Shown: in pieces, positions 38,194 to 47,289 of the stretch | How the letters are laid out: each line of letters starts with the position of its first letter | How positions within the stretch are numbered: position 1 is the stretch's first letter | Origin: Halomonas sp. ML-15 | GTDB taxonomy: Bacteria > Pseudomonadota > Gammaproteobacteria > Pseudomonadales > Halomonadaceae | Direction of reading: 5' to 3' | DNA: 64,000 nucleotides | Assembly (NCBI RefSeq): GCF_014779595.1 | Contig: NZ_JACXZT010000019.1 | Coordinates: forward strand, 124,001-188,000 | Program-made: the position numbers and the translations under genes | The notes under the pieces: model-generated | Database searches by the model: none | What the model saw: only the letters and a program-made list of their open reading frames with translations | Told to the model about the DNA's origin: nothing

Positions 38194-39642
38194 ATGAGCC
38201 TGCGCGTGATTCTGCGCATCCTGGGACTGCTGCTGATGCTGTTCAGCCTGACCCTGGTGCCGCCGATTCTGATCTCGCTGCTGTTCAACGACGGCGTGTG
38301 GGATGCGTTCGCCATCGCCATGGCGATTACCGTGGCCACCGGTGCCCTGCTCTATCTGCCTAACCGCGACGCCCGCAAGGAGCTGCGCACCCGTGACGGC
38401 TTCCTTATCGCGGCGCTGTTCTGGACGGTGCTGGGAACCTTCGGTTCGCTGCCGCTGATGCTCGACGGTCCCTATGCCCTGTCGGTGACCGACGCGGTGT
38501 TCGAGTCCTTCTCGGGACTCACCACCACAGGCGCCACGGTGATCACCGGCATCGAGTTCCTGCCCGAGGCAGTGCGCTACTATCGCCAGCAGCTGCAGTG
38601 GCTGGGCGGCATGGGCATCGTGGTGCTGGCGGTGGCGATCCTGCCCACCTTGGGTGTCGGCGGCATGGCACTCTACCGCACCGAGATTCCCGGGCCGCTC
38701 AAGGACTCCAAGCTGACCCCGCGCATCACCGAGACCGCCAAGGCGCTGTGGTATATCTACGCCAGCCTGACGCTGACCTGCATCCTCGCCTACTGGGCCG
38801 CCGGCATGGACTGGTTCAACGCCATCGGCCACGGTTTCTCGACGGTGGCGCTGGGCGGCTTCTCGACCCACGATGCCAGTATCGGCCACTTCAATAGCGC
38901 CACCATCGAGATGATCTGCATGCTGTTCATGGTCGTCTCGGCGATGAGCTATAGCCTGCACTTCGCCGCCTGGCGCGAAAAGCGCCTGTCTCAGTATCTG
39001 CGCGACCCGGAAGCCCACTTCCTGCTGCTGTTCCTGCTCGGCCTGAGCATCATCGCCGTGATCACGCTGTGGCTGACCAATACCTACGCTGGCAGCGAGG
39101 GGTTGCGCAACGGGGTCTTCCAGGCGCTGTCCATCGCCACCACCGCCGGCTTCAGCGTCGCCGAGTTCTCGGCCTGGCCCGGTGCGCTGCCGTTCCTGCT
39201 GTTCGTTGCCGCCTTCGTCGGTGGCTGCTCGGGCTCCACCGGCGGCGGCATGAAGGTGATCCGCATCATCCTGATCCTCAAGCAGGGCATGCGCGAGGTG
39301 ATGCGCCTGATCCACCCCAACGCGGTGATCGCGGTCAAGGTCGGCAAGGTCAGCGTGCCCGACAGCATCGCCCAGGCGGTATGGGGCTTCTTCTCGGTCT
39401 ACGTGATGCTGTTCTTCCTGATGCTGATCGGGGTCATGGCCACCGGCGTCGACCAGGTCACCGCCTGGTCGAGCGTGGCCTCGACCCTCAACAACCTCGG
39501 CCCGGCGCTGGGCGACGCCGCCAGCCACTACGGTGACCTGCCCGACCTGGCCAAGTGGATTCTGGTGGTGGCAATGATTCTCGGCCGCCTGGAGATCTTC
39601 ACCGTGCTGGTGCTGTTCACCCCGGCCTTCTGGCGCCGCTAG
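38194..39642 (+). CDS. trkH: Trk potassium transporter channel subunit TrkH
   Basis: Integral membrane K+ translocating subunit. The 482-residue protein has about ten to twelve hydrophobic segments and the four pore-loop repeats of the TrkH/TrkG family, seen as SFSGLTTTGATV, HGFSTVALGGFSTHD, ATTAGFSVAEF and TLNNLGPALGD. Downstream lies a large palindromic element rather than another transporter gene. Confidence 0.95.
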   Translation: MSLRVILRILGLLLMLFSLTLVPPILISLLFNDGVWDAFAIAMAITVATGALLYLPNRDARKELRTRDGFLIAALFWTVLGTFGSLPLMLDGPYALSVTDAVFESFSGLTTTGATVITGIEFLPEAVRYYRQQLQWLGGMGIVVLAVAILPTLGVGGMALYRTEIPGPLKDSKLTPRITETAKALWYIYASLTLTCILAYWAAGMDWFNAIGHGFSTVALGGFSTHDASIGHFNSATIEMICMLFMVVSAMSYSLHFAAWREKRLSQYLRDPEAHFLLLFLLGLSIIAVITLWLTNTYAGSEGLRNGVFQALSIATTAGFSVAEFSAWPGALPFLLFVAAFVGGCSGSTGGGMKVIRIILILKQGMREVMRLIHPNAVIAVKVGKVSVPDSIAQAVWGFFSVYVMLFFLMLIGVMATGVDQVTAWSSVASTLNNLGPALGDAASHYGDLPDLAKWILVVAMILGRLEIFTVLVLFTPAFWRR

Positions 39643-39785
39643 GCTCTGTCCGAAAACTGGCTGCGCTCGGCCATACGGCGTTAAAAATCGGCTCAAAGTA
39701 CTCATTTACAACCCGTAAACTCCGTCTTTTCGCCGATTTTTGCCTTGTCTGGCCTTCGCTCGCCGACTTTTCAGACAGCGCCTAG
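39643..39785. repeat. long imperfect palindromic intergenic element
   Basis: From just after trkH to about 65 bp before the next start, the sequence is an imperfect inverted repeat of about 143 bp. The left arm CTGTCCGAAAA, CGGCCA, AAAAATCGGC and TTTACAACCCGTAAA is mirrored by GCCGATTTTTGCC, TGGCC and CTTTTCAGACAG. No gene is credible inside it. It has the same general design as the element beside suhB, though the sequences differ. Confidence 0.65.
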
Positions 39786-39849
39786 TTTGGCGCACGCAGC
39801 GGCTTTCGTGGATAATCGGCACACCCTTTTCTCGTCACAGCGAGCCTTC

Positions 39850-41091
39850 ATGACTGACCCTCAGGATCTCACCGCCAGCGCCGAGCCCGCCGTTGCGCCC
39901 AGCGGCGGGCCTCGCCAGACCCTGCAGCTGGGCGACACGCGCTACACCCTGCTGGGTACCGCCCACGTCTCCAAGGAGAGTGCCGACGAGGTGCGCGAGC
40001 TGATCCGCTCCGGCGATTACGACGCCGTGGCCATCGAGCTGTGCGCCTCGCGCCACCACAGCCTGGTGGAGCCCGATGCCCTGGCCGGTCAGGACCTGTT
40101 CGAGATATTCCGCCAGGGCAAGGCTGGCATGGTCGCTGCCAGCCTGGCGCTAGGCGCCTTTCAGCAGCGTGTCGCCGAACAGTCGGGCATCGAGCCCGGC
40201 GCCGAGATGCGCGCCGCGCTGGAGGAGACTCAGCAGCACGACCTGCCGCTGCTGCTGATCGACCGCGACGTCGGCATCACCCTCAAGCGCATCTACGCCA
40301 ATGTGCCCTGGTGGCAGCGCTTCTCGCTGTTCTCGGGCCTGCTGGGCAGCGTCATGTCGCGCCAGGAAGTCTCCGCCGCGGATATCGAACGGCTCAAGGA
40401 GGGCGACGTGCTGGAGTCGACCTTCAACGAATTCGCCGAGCAGTCCGAGGCGCTGTATACGCCGCTGATCAGTGAACGCGACCGCTACATGGCCCTGCGT
40501 ATCGGCGAGGAGAGCCCGCCCGGACGCTACCGCCATGTGCTGGTGGTGATCGGCGCCGGCCACCTCAAGGGCATGGCCGAGCACTTGAGCCAGGCGCTGC
40601 CTGCCGAGCCGCGTTACGAGCGCGAGGCGCTGGAGGCTACCCCGCCGCGCTCGCGCATCTGGCGACTGCTGCCGTGGGCGATCACCGCCCTGGTGCTGAC
40701 CGGCTTTGCCATCGGCTTCTCGCGCAACACCGATCTCGGCTGGCAGCTGGTCGGCGAGTGGTTCCTGATCAACGGCGTGCTCTCGGCGGCGGCCACCACC
40801 ATCGCCCTGGCCCACCCGGTGACCATTATCGCGACCTTCTTCGCCGCACCGCTGACGTCGCTCAACCCCACCATCGGCGCCGGGTTCGTCGCCGCCGGGG
40901 TGGAGCTGTTCATGCGCAAGCCCAAGGTCGGCGACTTCGCCCACCTGCGCCACGACGTCACCCAGCTCAGGGGGTGGTGGCGTAACCGAGTGTCGCGCAC
41001 CCTGCTGGTGTTCCTGCTCGCTACCCTCGGTTCGGCAGCGGGCACCTGGGTGGCCGGCTTCCGCATCGCCGGGGCACTATTCGGTAGCTGA
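39850..41091 (+). CDS. TraB/GumN family membrane protein
   Basis: A 413-residue protein. The N-terminal TraB domain has LLGTAHVSKESADEVRELI (about residues 35-53) and VVIGAGHLKGMAEHL (about 234-248), the two conserved blocks that resemble a Tiki/EreA-type metalloprotease core. About three membrane helices follow at the C-terminus (from LLPWAITALVLTGFAIGF). The start MTDPQDL was chosen because upstream in-frame codons lie inside the palindromic repeat. Its biological role in bacteria is not settled. It converges on tapT with a 15-bp overlap of stops. Confidence 0.85.
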   Translation: MTDPQDLTASAEPAVAPSGGPRQTLQLGDTRYTLLGTAHVSKESADEVRELIRSGDYDAVAIELCASRHHSLVEPDALAGQDLFEIFRQGKAGMVAASLALGAFQQRVAEQSGIEPGAEMRAALEETQQHDLPLLLIDRDVGITLKRIYANVPWWQRFSLFSGLLGSVMSRQEVSAADIERLKEGDVLESTFNEFAEQSEALYTPLISERDRYMALRIGEESPPGRYRHVLVVIGAGHLKGMAEHLSQALPAEPRYEREALEATPPRSRIWRLLPWAITALVLTGFAIGFSRNTDLGWQLVGEWFLINGVLSAAATTIALAHPVTIIATFFAAPLTSLNPTIGAGFVAAGVELFMRKPKVGDFAHLRHDVTQLRGWWRNRVSRTLLVFLLATLGSAAGTWVAGFRIAGALFGS

Positions 41092-41841
41092 GGCGGATAG
41101 CCGGCCCTGCCGCGCCAGCAGTCGCCGCATGGCCGCCGTCGGCTGCTCGATCTTGTGGTAGGTGCGGCTCGAGGCGTAGCTGTCGTTGAAGGCGTCGAAG
41201 TAGTCGTCGAGCACCGCAGCGGCATCCCCGTCGCCGGCCTGGCGCAGCAGCTCGATGGCCACTTCGGCGGTGCACAGATGGGCTTGAGAGGCCGGCTTGC
41301 GCAGCCGATAGCGGGTCTGGCGCTGAGTCCGCAGCGGCAGTACCGGCAGCCTGTCGAGGTAGGGACTCTTGCGGAAGATACGCCGCGCCTGACGCCAGGT
41401 GCCGTCGATAATGATAAAGACCGGAATCCGCGCCTGCTGCGTGACCGTCGTCACTGCCTGCATGCCCACCACCCGCTCGGCGTAGTCCGGCTGGTCGTCG
41501 GGAAAGATCACGAAGGGCGCGTAGCGCGGGTCGTCGAGCAGTGCCAGCAGCGCTTCATCGGGGGCGGTGCGTTGCCAGGTAAAGACTCGCGTAGCGGGCA
41601 GCACGTCGCCAATCAGACGACCGGTGTTGGTCGGCTTGTGATGCTCCAGGGGATGGGTCAACAGCCACACCTGGGCATGACTCTGGGCCTCGACACGAAA
41701 GGGGCACAGGCAGTTGAGGGTCGGCAGGTTGCAGCCCTCGCAGCGCTCGACGAAGCTGCCGCGGGCCTTGAATTCGCGCCGCGGCGGACGCGCAGCAGCG
41801 CCTTCGGCCTGCGGGGAAGCGGTGGTGGAGTCGTCGAGCAT
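41077..41841 (-). CDS. tapT: tRNA-uridine aminocarboxypropyltransferase TapT (DTW domain)
   Basis: Adds the acp group to U47 in the tRNA variable loop. The 254-residue protein starts MLDDSTTASPQ. A metal-binding cysteine set is seen in ERCEGCNLPTLNCLCPF (about residues 37-53), followed by the DTW-domain core HPLEHHKPTNTGRL and the motif IIIDGTWRQARRIFR, where the family DTW appears as DGTW. An extended reading frame running into the upstream transporter gene is out of frame with it and rejected. Confidence 0.88.
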   Translation of the reverse strand: MLDDSTTASPQAEGAAARPPRREFKARGSFVERCEGCNLPTLNCLCPFRVEAQSHAQVWLLTHPLEHHKPTNTGRLIGDVLPATRVFTWQRTAPDEALLALLDDPRYAPFVIFPDDQPDYAERVVGMQAVTTVTQQARIPVFIIIDGTWRQARRIFRKSPYLDRLPVLPLRTQRQTRYRLRKPASQAHLCTAEVAIELLRQAGDGDAAAVLDDYFDAFNDSYASSRTYHKIEQPTAAMRRLLARQGRLSASATE

Positions 41842-41899
41842 AGCGCGCCTGCAGAGGAAAACGGGCGGGCATTCTAACATGCCCGCCCGCCGAGGCGTG

Positions 41900-42844
41900 T
41901 CAGGCGCTTTCCGCGCTGCCCTCAGCCGCCACCACCGGGCGGCGCTTCCAGTAGCCGGCCAGTAGCGAGCCGGAGACGTTGTGCCACACCGAGAACAGCG
42001 CCCCGGGCAATGCCGCGCCGGCGCTGAAGAACTGGTTGGCCAGCGACACGGCAAGGCCCGAGTTCTGCATCCCTACCTCGATAGAGACGGTGCGCGCGGT
42101 GCGCTGGTCGAGGCCGCACAGCCGGCTGACGAAGTAGCCAGCGGCCAGGCCGATGCCGTTGTGGGCGATCACCGCCAGCGCTACCACGGGGCCGAGGCTG
42201 GCCAGGCGACCGGCGTTGAGTGCCACCACAATGGCAATGATCATCACGATGGCCGCCATGGCCAGGGTGGCCAACGCCGGCTCGATGCGCGCGATATGGC
42301 GGCCGACAAAGTGGTGCACCACCACCCCCGCCGCTACCGGCGCGATCACCAGCTGGGCGATGCTCGAGAGCATGCCCCACACCGGCACCTCGACCATCTG
42401 GCCAACCAGCAGCCAGGCGATCAACGGCGTCATCACCACCGAGGCCAGGGTCGAGACCAAGGTCATCGACACCGACAGCGCCACGCGCCCACCGGCCAGC
42501 CAGGTCATGACATTGGAGGCGGTGCCGCCGGCGGTGGCACCGACCAGCACCATGCCGGTGGTCAGCTCCGGCGACAGCCCCAGCGCCAGGGAGACACCCA
42601 GCGCGGCCAGCGGCATCACCACGAATTGCAGCAGCACGCCGATGCCCACCGGCAACGGCGCCTTGACCACATTGAGGAAGTCCTCCTTGGACAGCGTCAG
42701 GCCCATGGAGAACATGATGATCGCCAGCAGCACCTGAATCCGCCCGGCATAGCCGGTAAACAGCGGCGGCATGATGATGGCCAGGGAGGCAAACAGGATG
42801 GCCCACAGCGGGAAGAGGCGGTTGAGTCGTTCGAATATCAGCAT
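41900..42844 (-). CDS. bile acid:sodium symporter (BASS) family transporter
   Basis: A 314-residue membrane protein with about nine to ten hydrophobic segments. The conserved BASS patterns are FSMGLTLSKEDF (about residues 45-56), VGATAGGTASNVMTWLAGG (about 101-119) and TVSIEVGMQNSGLAVSLA (about 257-274). Bacterial members carry small carboxylates or keto acids with Na+; the specific substrate is unknown. It is a single gene between a sirtuin gene and tapT, all on the reverse strand. Confidence 0.9.
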   Translation of the reverse strand: MLIFERLNRLFPLWAILFASLAIIMPPLFTGYAGRIQVLLAIIMFSMGLTLSKEDFLNVVKAPLPVGIGVLLQFVVMPLAALGVSLALGLSPELTTGMVLVGATAGGTASNVMTWLAGGRVALSVSMTLVSTLASVVMTPLIAWLLVGQMVEVPVWGMLSSIAQLVIAPVAAGVVVHHFVGRHIARIEPALATLAMAAIVMIIAIVVALNAGRLASLGPVVALAVIAHNGIGLAAGYFVSRLCGLDQRTARTVSIEVGMQNSGLAVSLANQFFSAGAALPGALFSVWHNVSGSLLAGYWKRRPVVAAEGSAESA

Positions 42845-42945
42845 GTTGGCGCGTCCTTGCGGTGTAGCGCATCAGCCGACGCAGCCCTACCGCAATGTTG
42901 ATTAGACCGCTAATAGTGCCCTAAAGCGTCGATCAGGGAAAATCG

Positions 42946-43683
42946 TCACGCCTCGAGCAGCGTCTCCGGCAGCCATAGCCGCCCCTCCCGCGACCAGTGG
43001 CGAACCAGCCCGGTCACGCCGCGACCAGCGGGCTGGGCCAGACGGGCGACCCCCGGCGGCGCCAGCTGCTCGGCGGCCGGGTCGACCAGGATCACCTCGG
43101 CGTCCAGTGGCGCCCGTTCGAGCAGCGCCGCGGCCGGCATCACTGCCAGCGAGGTGCCCACCACCAGCAGCAGGTCGGCCTGTTCGACGATCTCGCACGC
43201 TTCCAGGTAGCGCGGTACCGGCTCGCCGAACCACACCACGTCGGGGCGCAACTGGCTGCCCTTGTCGCAGATATCACCGAGTTTGATGCCGCCGCGGGGC
43301 AAGGGGTAGCGCATGCGCTCATCGACGCTGGAACGCGCCTTGAGGATCTCACCGTGAAGATGCAGCACGTCGCGGGAGCCCGCGCGCTCGTGCAGATCAT
43401 CGATGTTCTGGGTGATGACGCTGACCCGGAAGCCCTGCTTCTCGAGTGAGGCCAGGGCCTGGTGCGCCGCATTGGGCCGCGCACGGCGCACCTGGGTGCG
43501 GCGCTCATCGTAGAAACGCAGTACACCCTCGGGGTCGCGGCGCCAGGCCTGAGGCGTGGCCACGTCCTCGATGGCGTGGTCGGCCCACAGGCCGTCGCTG
43601 GCGCGGAACGTCTGAATGCCACTCTCGGCGCTGATGCCGGCCCCGGTGAAGACCACCAGGTGGGGTGCTCGAGTCTCAGTCAT
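42946..43683 (-). CDS. NAD-dependent protein deacylase (sirtuin) lacking the zinc cysteines
   Basis: A CobB-like sirtuin of about 245 residues that would remove acyl groups from lysines using NAD+. It has GAGISAESGIQTFRA, VITQNIDDLHERAG, HLHGEI with the catalytic His, and RPDVVWFGE. The Tyr/Arg pair of desuccinylase-type enzymes appears in FYDERR. The zinc-binding CxxC pairs normally between HLHGEI and VVWFGE are absent; only one Cys (DICDKG) remains. Such zinc-free sirtuins occur in other bacteria. The ATG start was preferred over a GTG three codons upstream. Confidence 0.87.
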   Translation of the reverse strand: MTETRAPHLVVFTGAGISAESGIQTFRASDGLWADHAIEDVATPQAWRRDPEGVLRFYDERRTQVRRARPNAAHQALASLEKQGFRVSVITQNIDDLHERAGSRDVLHLHGEILKARSSVDERMRYPLPRGGIKLGDICDKGSQLRPDVVWFGEPVPRYLEACEIVEQADLLLVVGTSLAVMPAAALLERAPLDAEVILVDPAAEQLAPPGVARLAQPAGRGVTGLVRHWSREGRLWLPETLLEA

Positions 43684-43807
43684 GGCCTTCACTAGATGTC
43701 ATGTTGCCGCAACATAGCACCGGCCCTATACGGCTGACAAACGGCCGGCGGATGACAGCGGCGCGCCTAGCGGCGACAATGGCCGCCCATTTCGAGACGC
43801 CGCCGCC

Positions 43808-44602
43808 ATGCCCGCACCCTCCTCCGCCCTGAAGCCCGATAACGCTACGCTGCCGATCCTGTATCGCGATACGGCGCTGGTAGTCGTGGCCAAGCCGTCG
43901 GGGCTGCTGGTTCACCGCAGCGCGCTGGCGCGCGGCGAGACGCGCTTCATGGTGCAGACCCTGCGCGACCAGCTCGGACAGCGGGTCTACCCGGTGCACC
44001 GCCTCGACCGCCCCACCTCGGGGGTGATGGTCTTCGCGCTCAGCGCCGAGATCGCCGCAGTGCTGGCGCAAGCCTTTACTCAGCAGCAGGTCGCCAAGCG
44101 CTACCTGGCGGTGGTGCGCGGCGTAGGCCCCGAGGCCGACCGGCTCGACTATGCGCTACGCGAGGAGGACGGCAGCCGCCCCAAGGCGCAGATGCCGGCC
44201 ATGCCGGCGGTCACCGAGATCCGCCGCCTCGACAGCGTCGAGCTGCCGGTACAGGTCGACCGCTACCCCAGCAGCCGCTACTCGCTGATCGAGGCGCGCC
44301 CGCTCAGCGGCCGCCGCCATCAGATCCGCCGCCACCTGTCGCAGCGCGGCTATCCGATCATCGGCGATGCCAAGCACGGCAAGGGCAATCACAACCGTTT
44401 CTTCAAGGCGCAGCTCGACTGCCCGCGGCTGCTGCTGGCCGCCGTCGATCTGCGCTTCCCGCACCCGCTGGAGGAGAGGCAGCTGCAGGTCAGCGCGCCG
44501 CTGCAGGAGGACATGCAGCAGCTGTTCGAACGCTTCGGCTGGGCCGCCCATCTGCCCCAGCACGATATTGCCTGGCACGACGCCGCCTCTCTAACGCTAT
44601 GA
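43808..44602 (+). CDS. truC: tRNA pseudouridine synthase TruC-like (RluA family)
   Basis: Predicted to make pseudouridine 65 in tRNA. A 264-residue RluA-family protein with the catalytic aspartate in VHRLDRPTSGVMVFAL (about residues 63-78). KRYLAVVRG and SGRRHQIRRHLSQRGYPIIGDAKHG follow. No S4 domain is present, consistent with TruC. Its stop overlaps the tcdA start (ATGA). Confidence 0.88.
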   Translation: MPAPSSALKPDNATLPILYRDTALVVVAKPSGLLVHRSALARGETRFMVQTLRDQLGQRVYPVHRLDRPTSGVMVFALSAEIAAVLAQAFTQQQVAKRYLAVVRGVGPEADRLDYALREEDGSRPKAQMPAMPAVTEIRRLDSVELPVQVDRYPSSRYSLIEARPLSGRRHQIRRHLSQRGYPIIGDAKHGKGNHNRFFKAQLDCPRLLLAAVDLRFPHPLEERQLQVSAPLQEDMQQLFERFGWAAHLPQHDIAWHDAASLTL

Positions 44603-45453
44603 TCGACGCCATGAACGCTAACCAATCCCCTTCTTCCGATGACTACGAGTTGCGCTTCGGCGGCATCCGCCGGCTCTACGGCAGCCGTGCCGCCGCCGCC
44701 TTTCGCCACGCCCATGTGGTGGTGGTCGGGGTCGGCGGCGTGGGCAGCTGGGCCGTCGAGGCGCTGGCCCGGGCCGGGATCGGCAAGCTGACGCTGATCG
44801 ACCTCGACGACGTCTGTGTCTCCAACGTAAATCGCCAGCTTCACGCCCTGGACGGCACTATCGGCCGCCCCAAGGTCGAGGTGCTGGCGGAGCGCTGTCG
44901 GGCGATCCACCCCGGCATCGAGGTGGTCGCCGACGCGGCATTCGTGACCCCGAGCAATCTCGCCGAGCGGATCCCCGAGGACGCCGACCATGTGCTGGAT
45001 GCCATCGACAGCGTGGTCGCCAAGGCCGCGCTGATCGCCTGGTGCAAGCGGCGCAAGATCCCCCTCACCGTGACCGGTGCCGCCGGCGGCCAGACCGATC
45101 CGACGCGCATCCGGGTCGCCGACCTGACGCGCACCGAGCACGACCCGCTGCTGGCCAAGGTGCGCGCCCAGCTGCGCCGCGATTTCGGTTTTTCGCGCAA
45201 CCCCAAGCGGCGCTTCTCGGTGGAGTGCGTCTACTCCGATGAGCAGCTGGTCTACCCGGGGGCCGACGGCGAGGTGTGCCTGACCAAGCCCGGCACGGGA
45301 GACGCCACCCGCCTCGACTGCGCCTCGGGCTTCGGCGCCGCCACCTTCGTCACCGGCGCCTTTGGCTTCGCCGCCGCGGCGCGGGTGATGGCGCGCCTGG
45401 CCAAGCGCTCGACCACGCCCGAAGCCAATTCACAGGAGAGTCAGGATGCATGA
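44599..45453 (+). CDS. tcdA: tRNA threonylcarbamoyladenosine dehydratase TcdA (CsdL)
   Basis: E1-like ATP-dependent enzyme that cyclises t6A to ct6A at tRNA position 37. The 284-residue protein has RFGGIRRLYG, the nucleotide-binding GVGGVGSWAVEALARAGIG and the LIDLDDVCVSNVNRQLHAL signature. VLDAIDSVVAKAALI follows. It is preceded by truC (overlap) and followed by a DUF1653 gene (8-bp overlap), so it is part of a tRNA-modification operon. It consumes the product of the TsaC pathway encoded at 30.7 kb. Confidence 0.94.
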   Translation: MIDAMNANQSPSSDDYELRFGGIRRLYGSRAAAAFRHAHVVVVGVGGVGSWAVEALARAGIGKLTLIDLDDVCVSNVNRQLHALDGTIGRPKVEVLAERCRAIHPGIEVVADAAFVTPSNLAERIPEDADHVLDAIDSVVAKAALIAWCKRRKIPLTVTGAAGGQTDPTRIRVADLTRTEHDPLLAKVRAQLRRDFGFSRNPKRRFSVECVYSDEQLVYPGADGEVCLTKPGTGDATRLDCASGFGAATFVTGAFGFAAAARVMARLAKRSTTPEANSQESQDA

Positions 45454-45676
45454 GAGCAACCGTCCCGTACCGGGCATCTACCGCCACTACAAGGGCGCCG
45501 ACTACGAGGTGCTGGGCGTGGCCCAGCACAGTGAAAGCGAAGAGACGCTGGTGGTCTATCGGGCGCTCTACGGCAACTACGGCCTGTGGGTCAGGCCGCT
45601 GGCAATGTTCTGCGAGACGGTGGAAATTCAGGGCGAGACGCTGCCGCGCTTCGCCTTGGTCAAAGCCTTCGACTGA
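45446..45676 (+). CDS. DUF1653 domain protein
   Basis: A 76-residue cytoplasmic protein made entirely of the small DUF1653 domain: PGIYRHYKGADYEVLGVAQHS, then LVVYRALYGNYGLWVRPLAMF. The function of the family is not established. It overlaps tcdA by 8 bp, suggesting co-translation, and converges on the ABC permease gene with a 5-bp gap. Confidence 0.88.
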   Translation: MHESNRPVPGIYRHYKGADYEVLGVAQHSESEETLVVYRALYGNYGLWVRPLAMFCETVEIQGETLPRFALVKAFD

Positions 45677-45681
45677 GGCCC

Positions 45682-46446
45682 TCAGCGATCCTGGCCGCGG
45701 TGCGCCCAGCGGGTCATGCGCTTCTCGAGCACGGCAAACAGCTCGTACATCACCATGGCCATGGCGCTGATCACGATCAGCCCGGCAAACACCAGCGGCA
45801 TGCGCATCTGCGAACCGGCGCTCATCATCAGATAGCCGATGCCCTGGTTGGAGGCCACGGTCTCGGAGACCACGGTGCCGACGAAGGCCAGGGTGATGGC
45901 GACCTTGAGCGAGGCGAAGAAGTACGGCAGCGAACGCGGCAGGCCGACCTTGAGCAGCACATCGAGGCGCTTGGCGCCCAGTACCCGCAGCACGTCCTCC
46001 AGCTCCGGCTCCAGGGTCGCCAGGCCGGTGGCCACGTTGACCACGATGGGGAAGAAGCAGATCAGGAAGGCGGTGAGGATCGCCGGCACCGAGCCGATCC
46101 CGAACCACACCACCAGAATCGGCACGAATGCGACCTTGGGGATGGCGTTGAAGCCCACCAGCAGCGGATAGCAGGCGCGGTACATGAAACGCGACGAGCC
46201 GATGATAAAGCCCAGCACCAGCCCTACCGCCACCCCCAGGCCAAAGCCGACCATGGTGGTCCACAGGGTCTGCCAGGAGTGCATGCTGATCGGCCCGGCG
46301 AAGGTGATCATGGCCTGGAAGGTGGCCCAGGCGCCGGGAAACAGGAACGGCGGCACGTCCAGCACCCGCACCGTACCCTCCCAGATCAGCAGCAGCGCGA
46401 TCACCGCCAGCCACGGCGCCAGTCGCTCCTTGGTGGTCGCCTTCAT
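45682..46446 (-). CDS. NitT/TauT-type ABC transporter permease
   Basis: A 254-residue inner-membrane protein with six hydrophobic segments and the SsuC/TauC-like EAA loop (EDVLRVLGAKRLDVLLKVGLP, about residues 130-150). The sequence PKVAFVPILVVWFGIG is typical of the family. Its start overlaps the ATPase stop by 4 bp (ATGA). Substrate unknown. Confidence 0.9.
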   Translation of the reverse strand: MKATTKERLAPWLAVIALLLIWEGTVRVLDVPPFLFPGAWATFQAMITFAGPISMHSWQTLWTTMVGFGLGVAVGLVLGFIIGSSRFMYRACYPLLVGFNAIPKVAFVPILVVWFGIGSVPAILTAFLICFFPIVVNVATGLATLEPELEDVLRVLGAKRLDVLLKVGLPRSLPYFFASLKVAITLAFVGTVVSETVASNQGIGYLMMSAGSQMRMPLVFAGLIVISAMAMVMYELFAVLEKRMTRWAHRGQDR

Positions 46447-47276
46447 GCCGCACCTCCGCGTATCTCGCCGATCTGGGCACGCAGTTCATGCACCAGGGTG
46501 GTAAAGGGCTCGCGATAGGTCGTCTCGAGTTCCCGCGGACGTGGCAGGTCGATCTCACGACGCTCGACGATATGCCCCGGACGCTTGCTCATCACATACA
46601 CGGTATCGGCCAGGAAGGCCGCCTCGCGCAGGTCGTGGGTCACCAGTACCACGGTAAAGCGCTGCTTCTCCCACAGATCGCGCAGCACGCACCACAGCTC
46701 CTCACGGGTGAAGGCGTCGAGGGCCGCGAAGGGCTCGTCGAGCATCAGCAGCTTGGGTTGGTGAATCAGCGCCCGGCAGATCGAGGCGCGCTGCTGCATG
46801 CCCCCGGAAAGCTGCCAGGGGAACTGATCCTCATAACCCTCCAGCCCCACGGTGCGCAGCAGCTCTCGCGCCCAGCCGACGAACTCCGCGCGCCGCTTGC
46901 GGAACTGATGACGATAGGGTTTGACGATCTCCAGCGGCAGCAGCACGTTGTCCAGGGTGGTACGCCAGGGCAGCAGGTTGGCATTCTGAAACGCCATGCC
47001 GGAGATCTTCAGCGGCCCGGTGACCGGCTCACCGGCGACCCGCACGCTGCCCTGGGTCGGCCCGTGCAGGCCGGTGCACAGTTTCATGAAGGTCGACTTG
47101 CCGCAGCCCGAGGGTCCGACGATGGCGACGAACTCGCCGTCGCGAATGGAGAGGTTGATATCCTCGATGGCGTTGCCGCTATCGTCATAGGCGAGGCTGA
47201 CGCCGTCGAACTCGACGAAGCCGCGCTCGTCGCCCGCCGCCTGAGCGGCGGGCGTCTCGGTGGAGGTGACGGTCAT
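46443..47276 (-). CDS. NitT/TauT-type ABC transporter ATP-binding protein
   Basis: A 277-residue single-NBD ATPase. Walker A is GPSGCGKST, the Q-loop region is AFQNANLLPWRTTLDNV, the signature is LSGGMQQRASICRAL, Walker B is LLMLDEPFAALD, and the switch histidine is in VLVTHDLREAAFL. This is the pattern of SsuB/TauB/ThiZ ATPases. It lies between the permease and binding-protein genes with 4- and 13-bp junctions. Confidence 0.93.
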   Translation of the reverse strand: MTVTSTETPAAQAAGDERGFVEFDGVSLAYDDSGNAIEDINLSIRDGEFVAIVGPSGCGKSTFMKLCTGLHGPTQGSVRVAGEPVTGPLKISGMAFQNANLLPWRTTLDNVLLPLEIVKPYRHQFRKRRAEFVGWARELLRTVGLEGYEDQFPWQLSGGMQQRASICRALIHQPKLLMLDEPFAALDAFTREELWCVLRDLWEKQRFTVVLVTHDLREAAFLADTVYVMSKRPGHIVERREIDLPRPRELETTYREPFTTLVHELRAQIGEIRGGAA

Positions 47277-47289
47277 GGGAACCTTTGCT

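Noticed and set aside
41842..42054. N-terminal extension of tapT into the BASS gene
   Set aside because: The added residues are not homologous and lie out of frame over a clear transporter gene; the ATG at 41841 is the sensible start.
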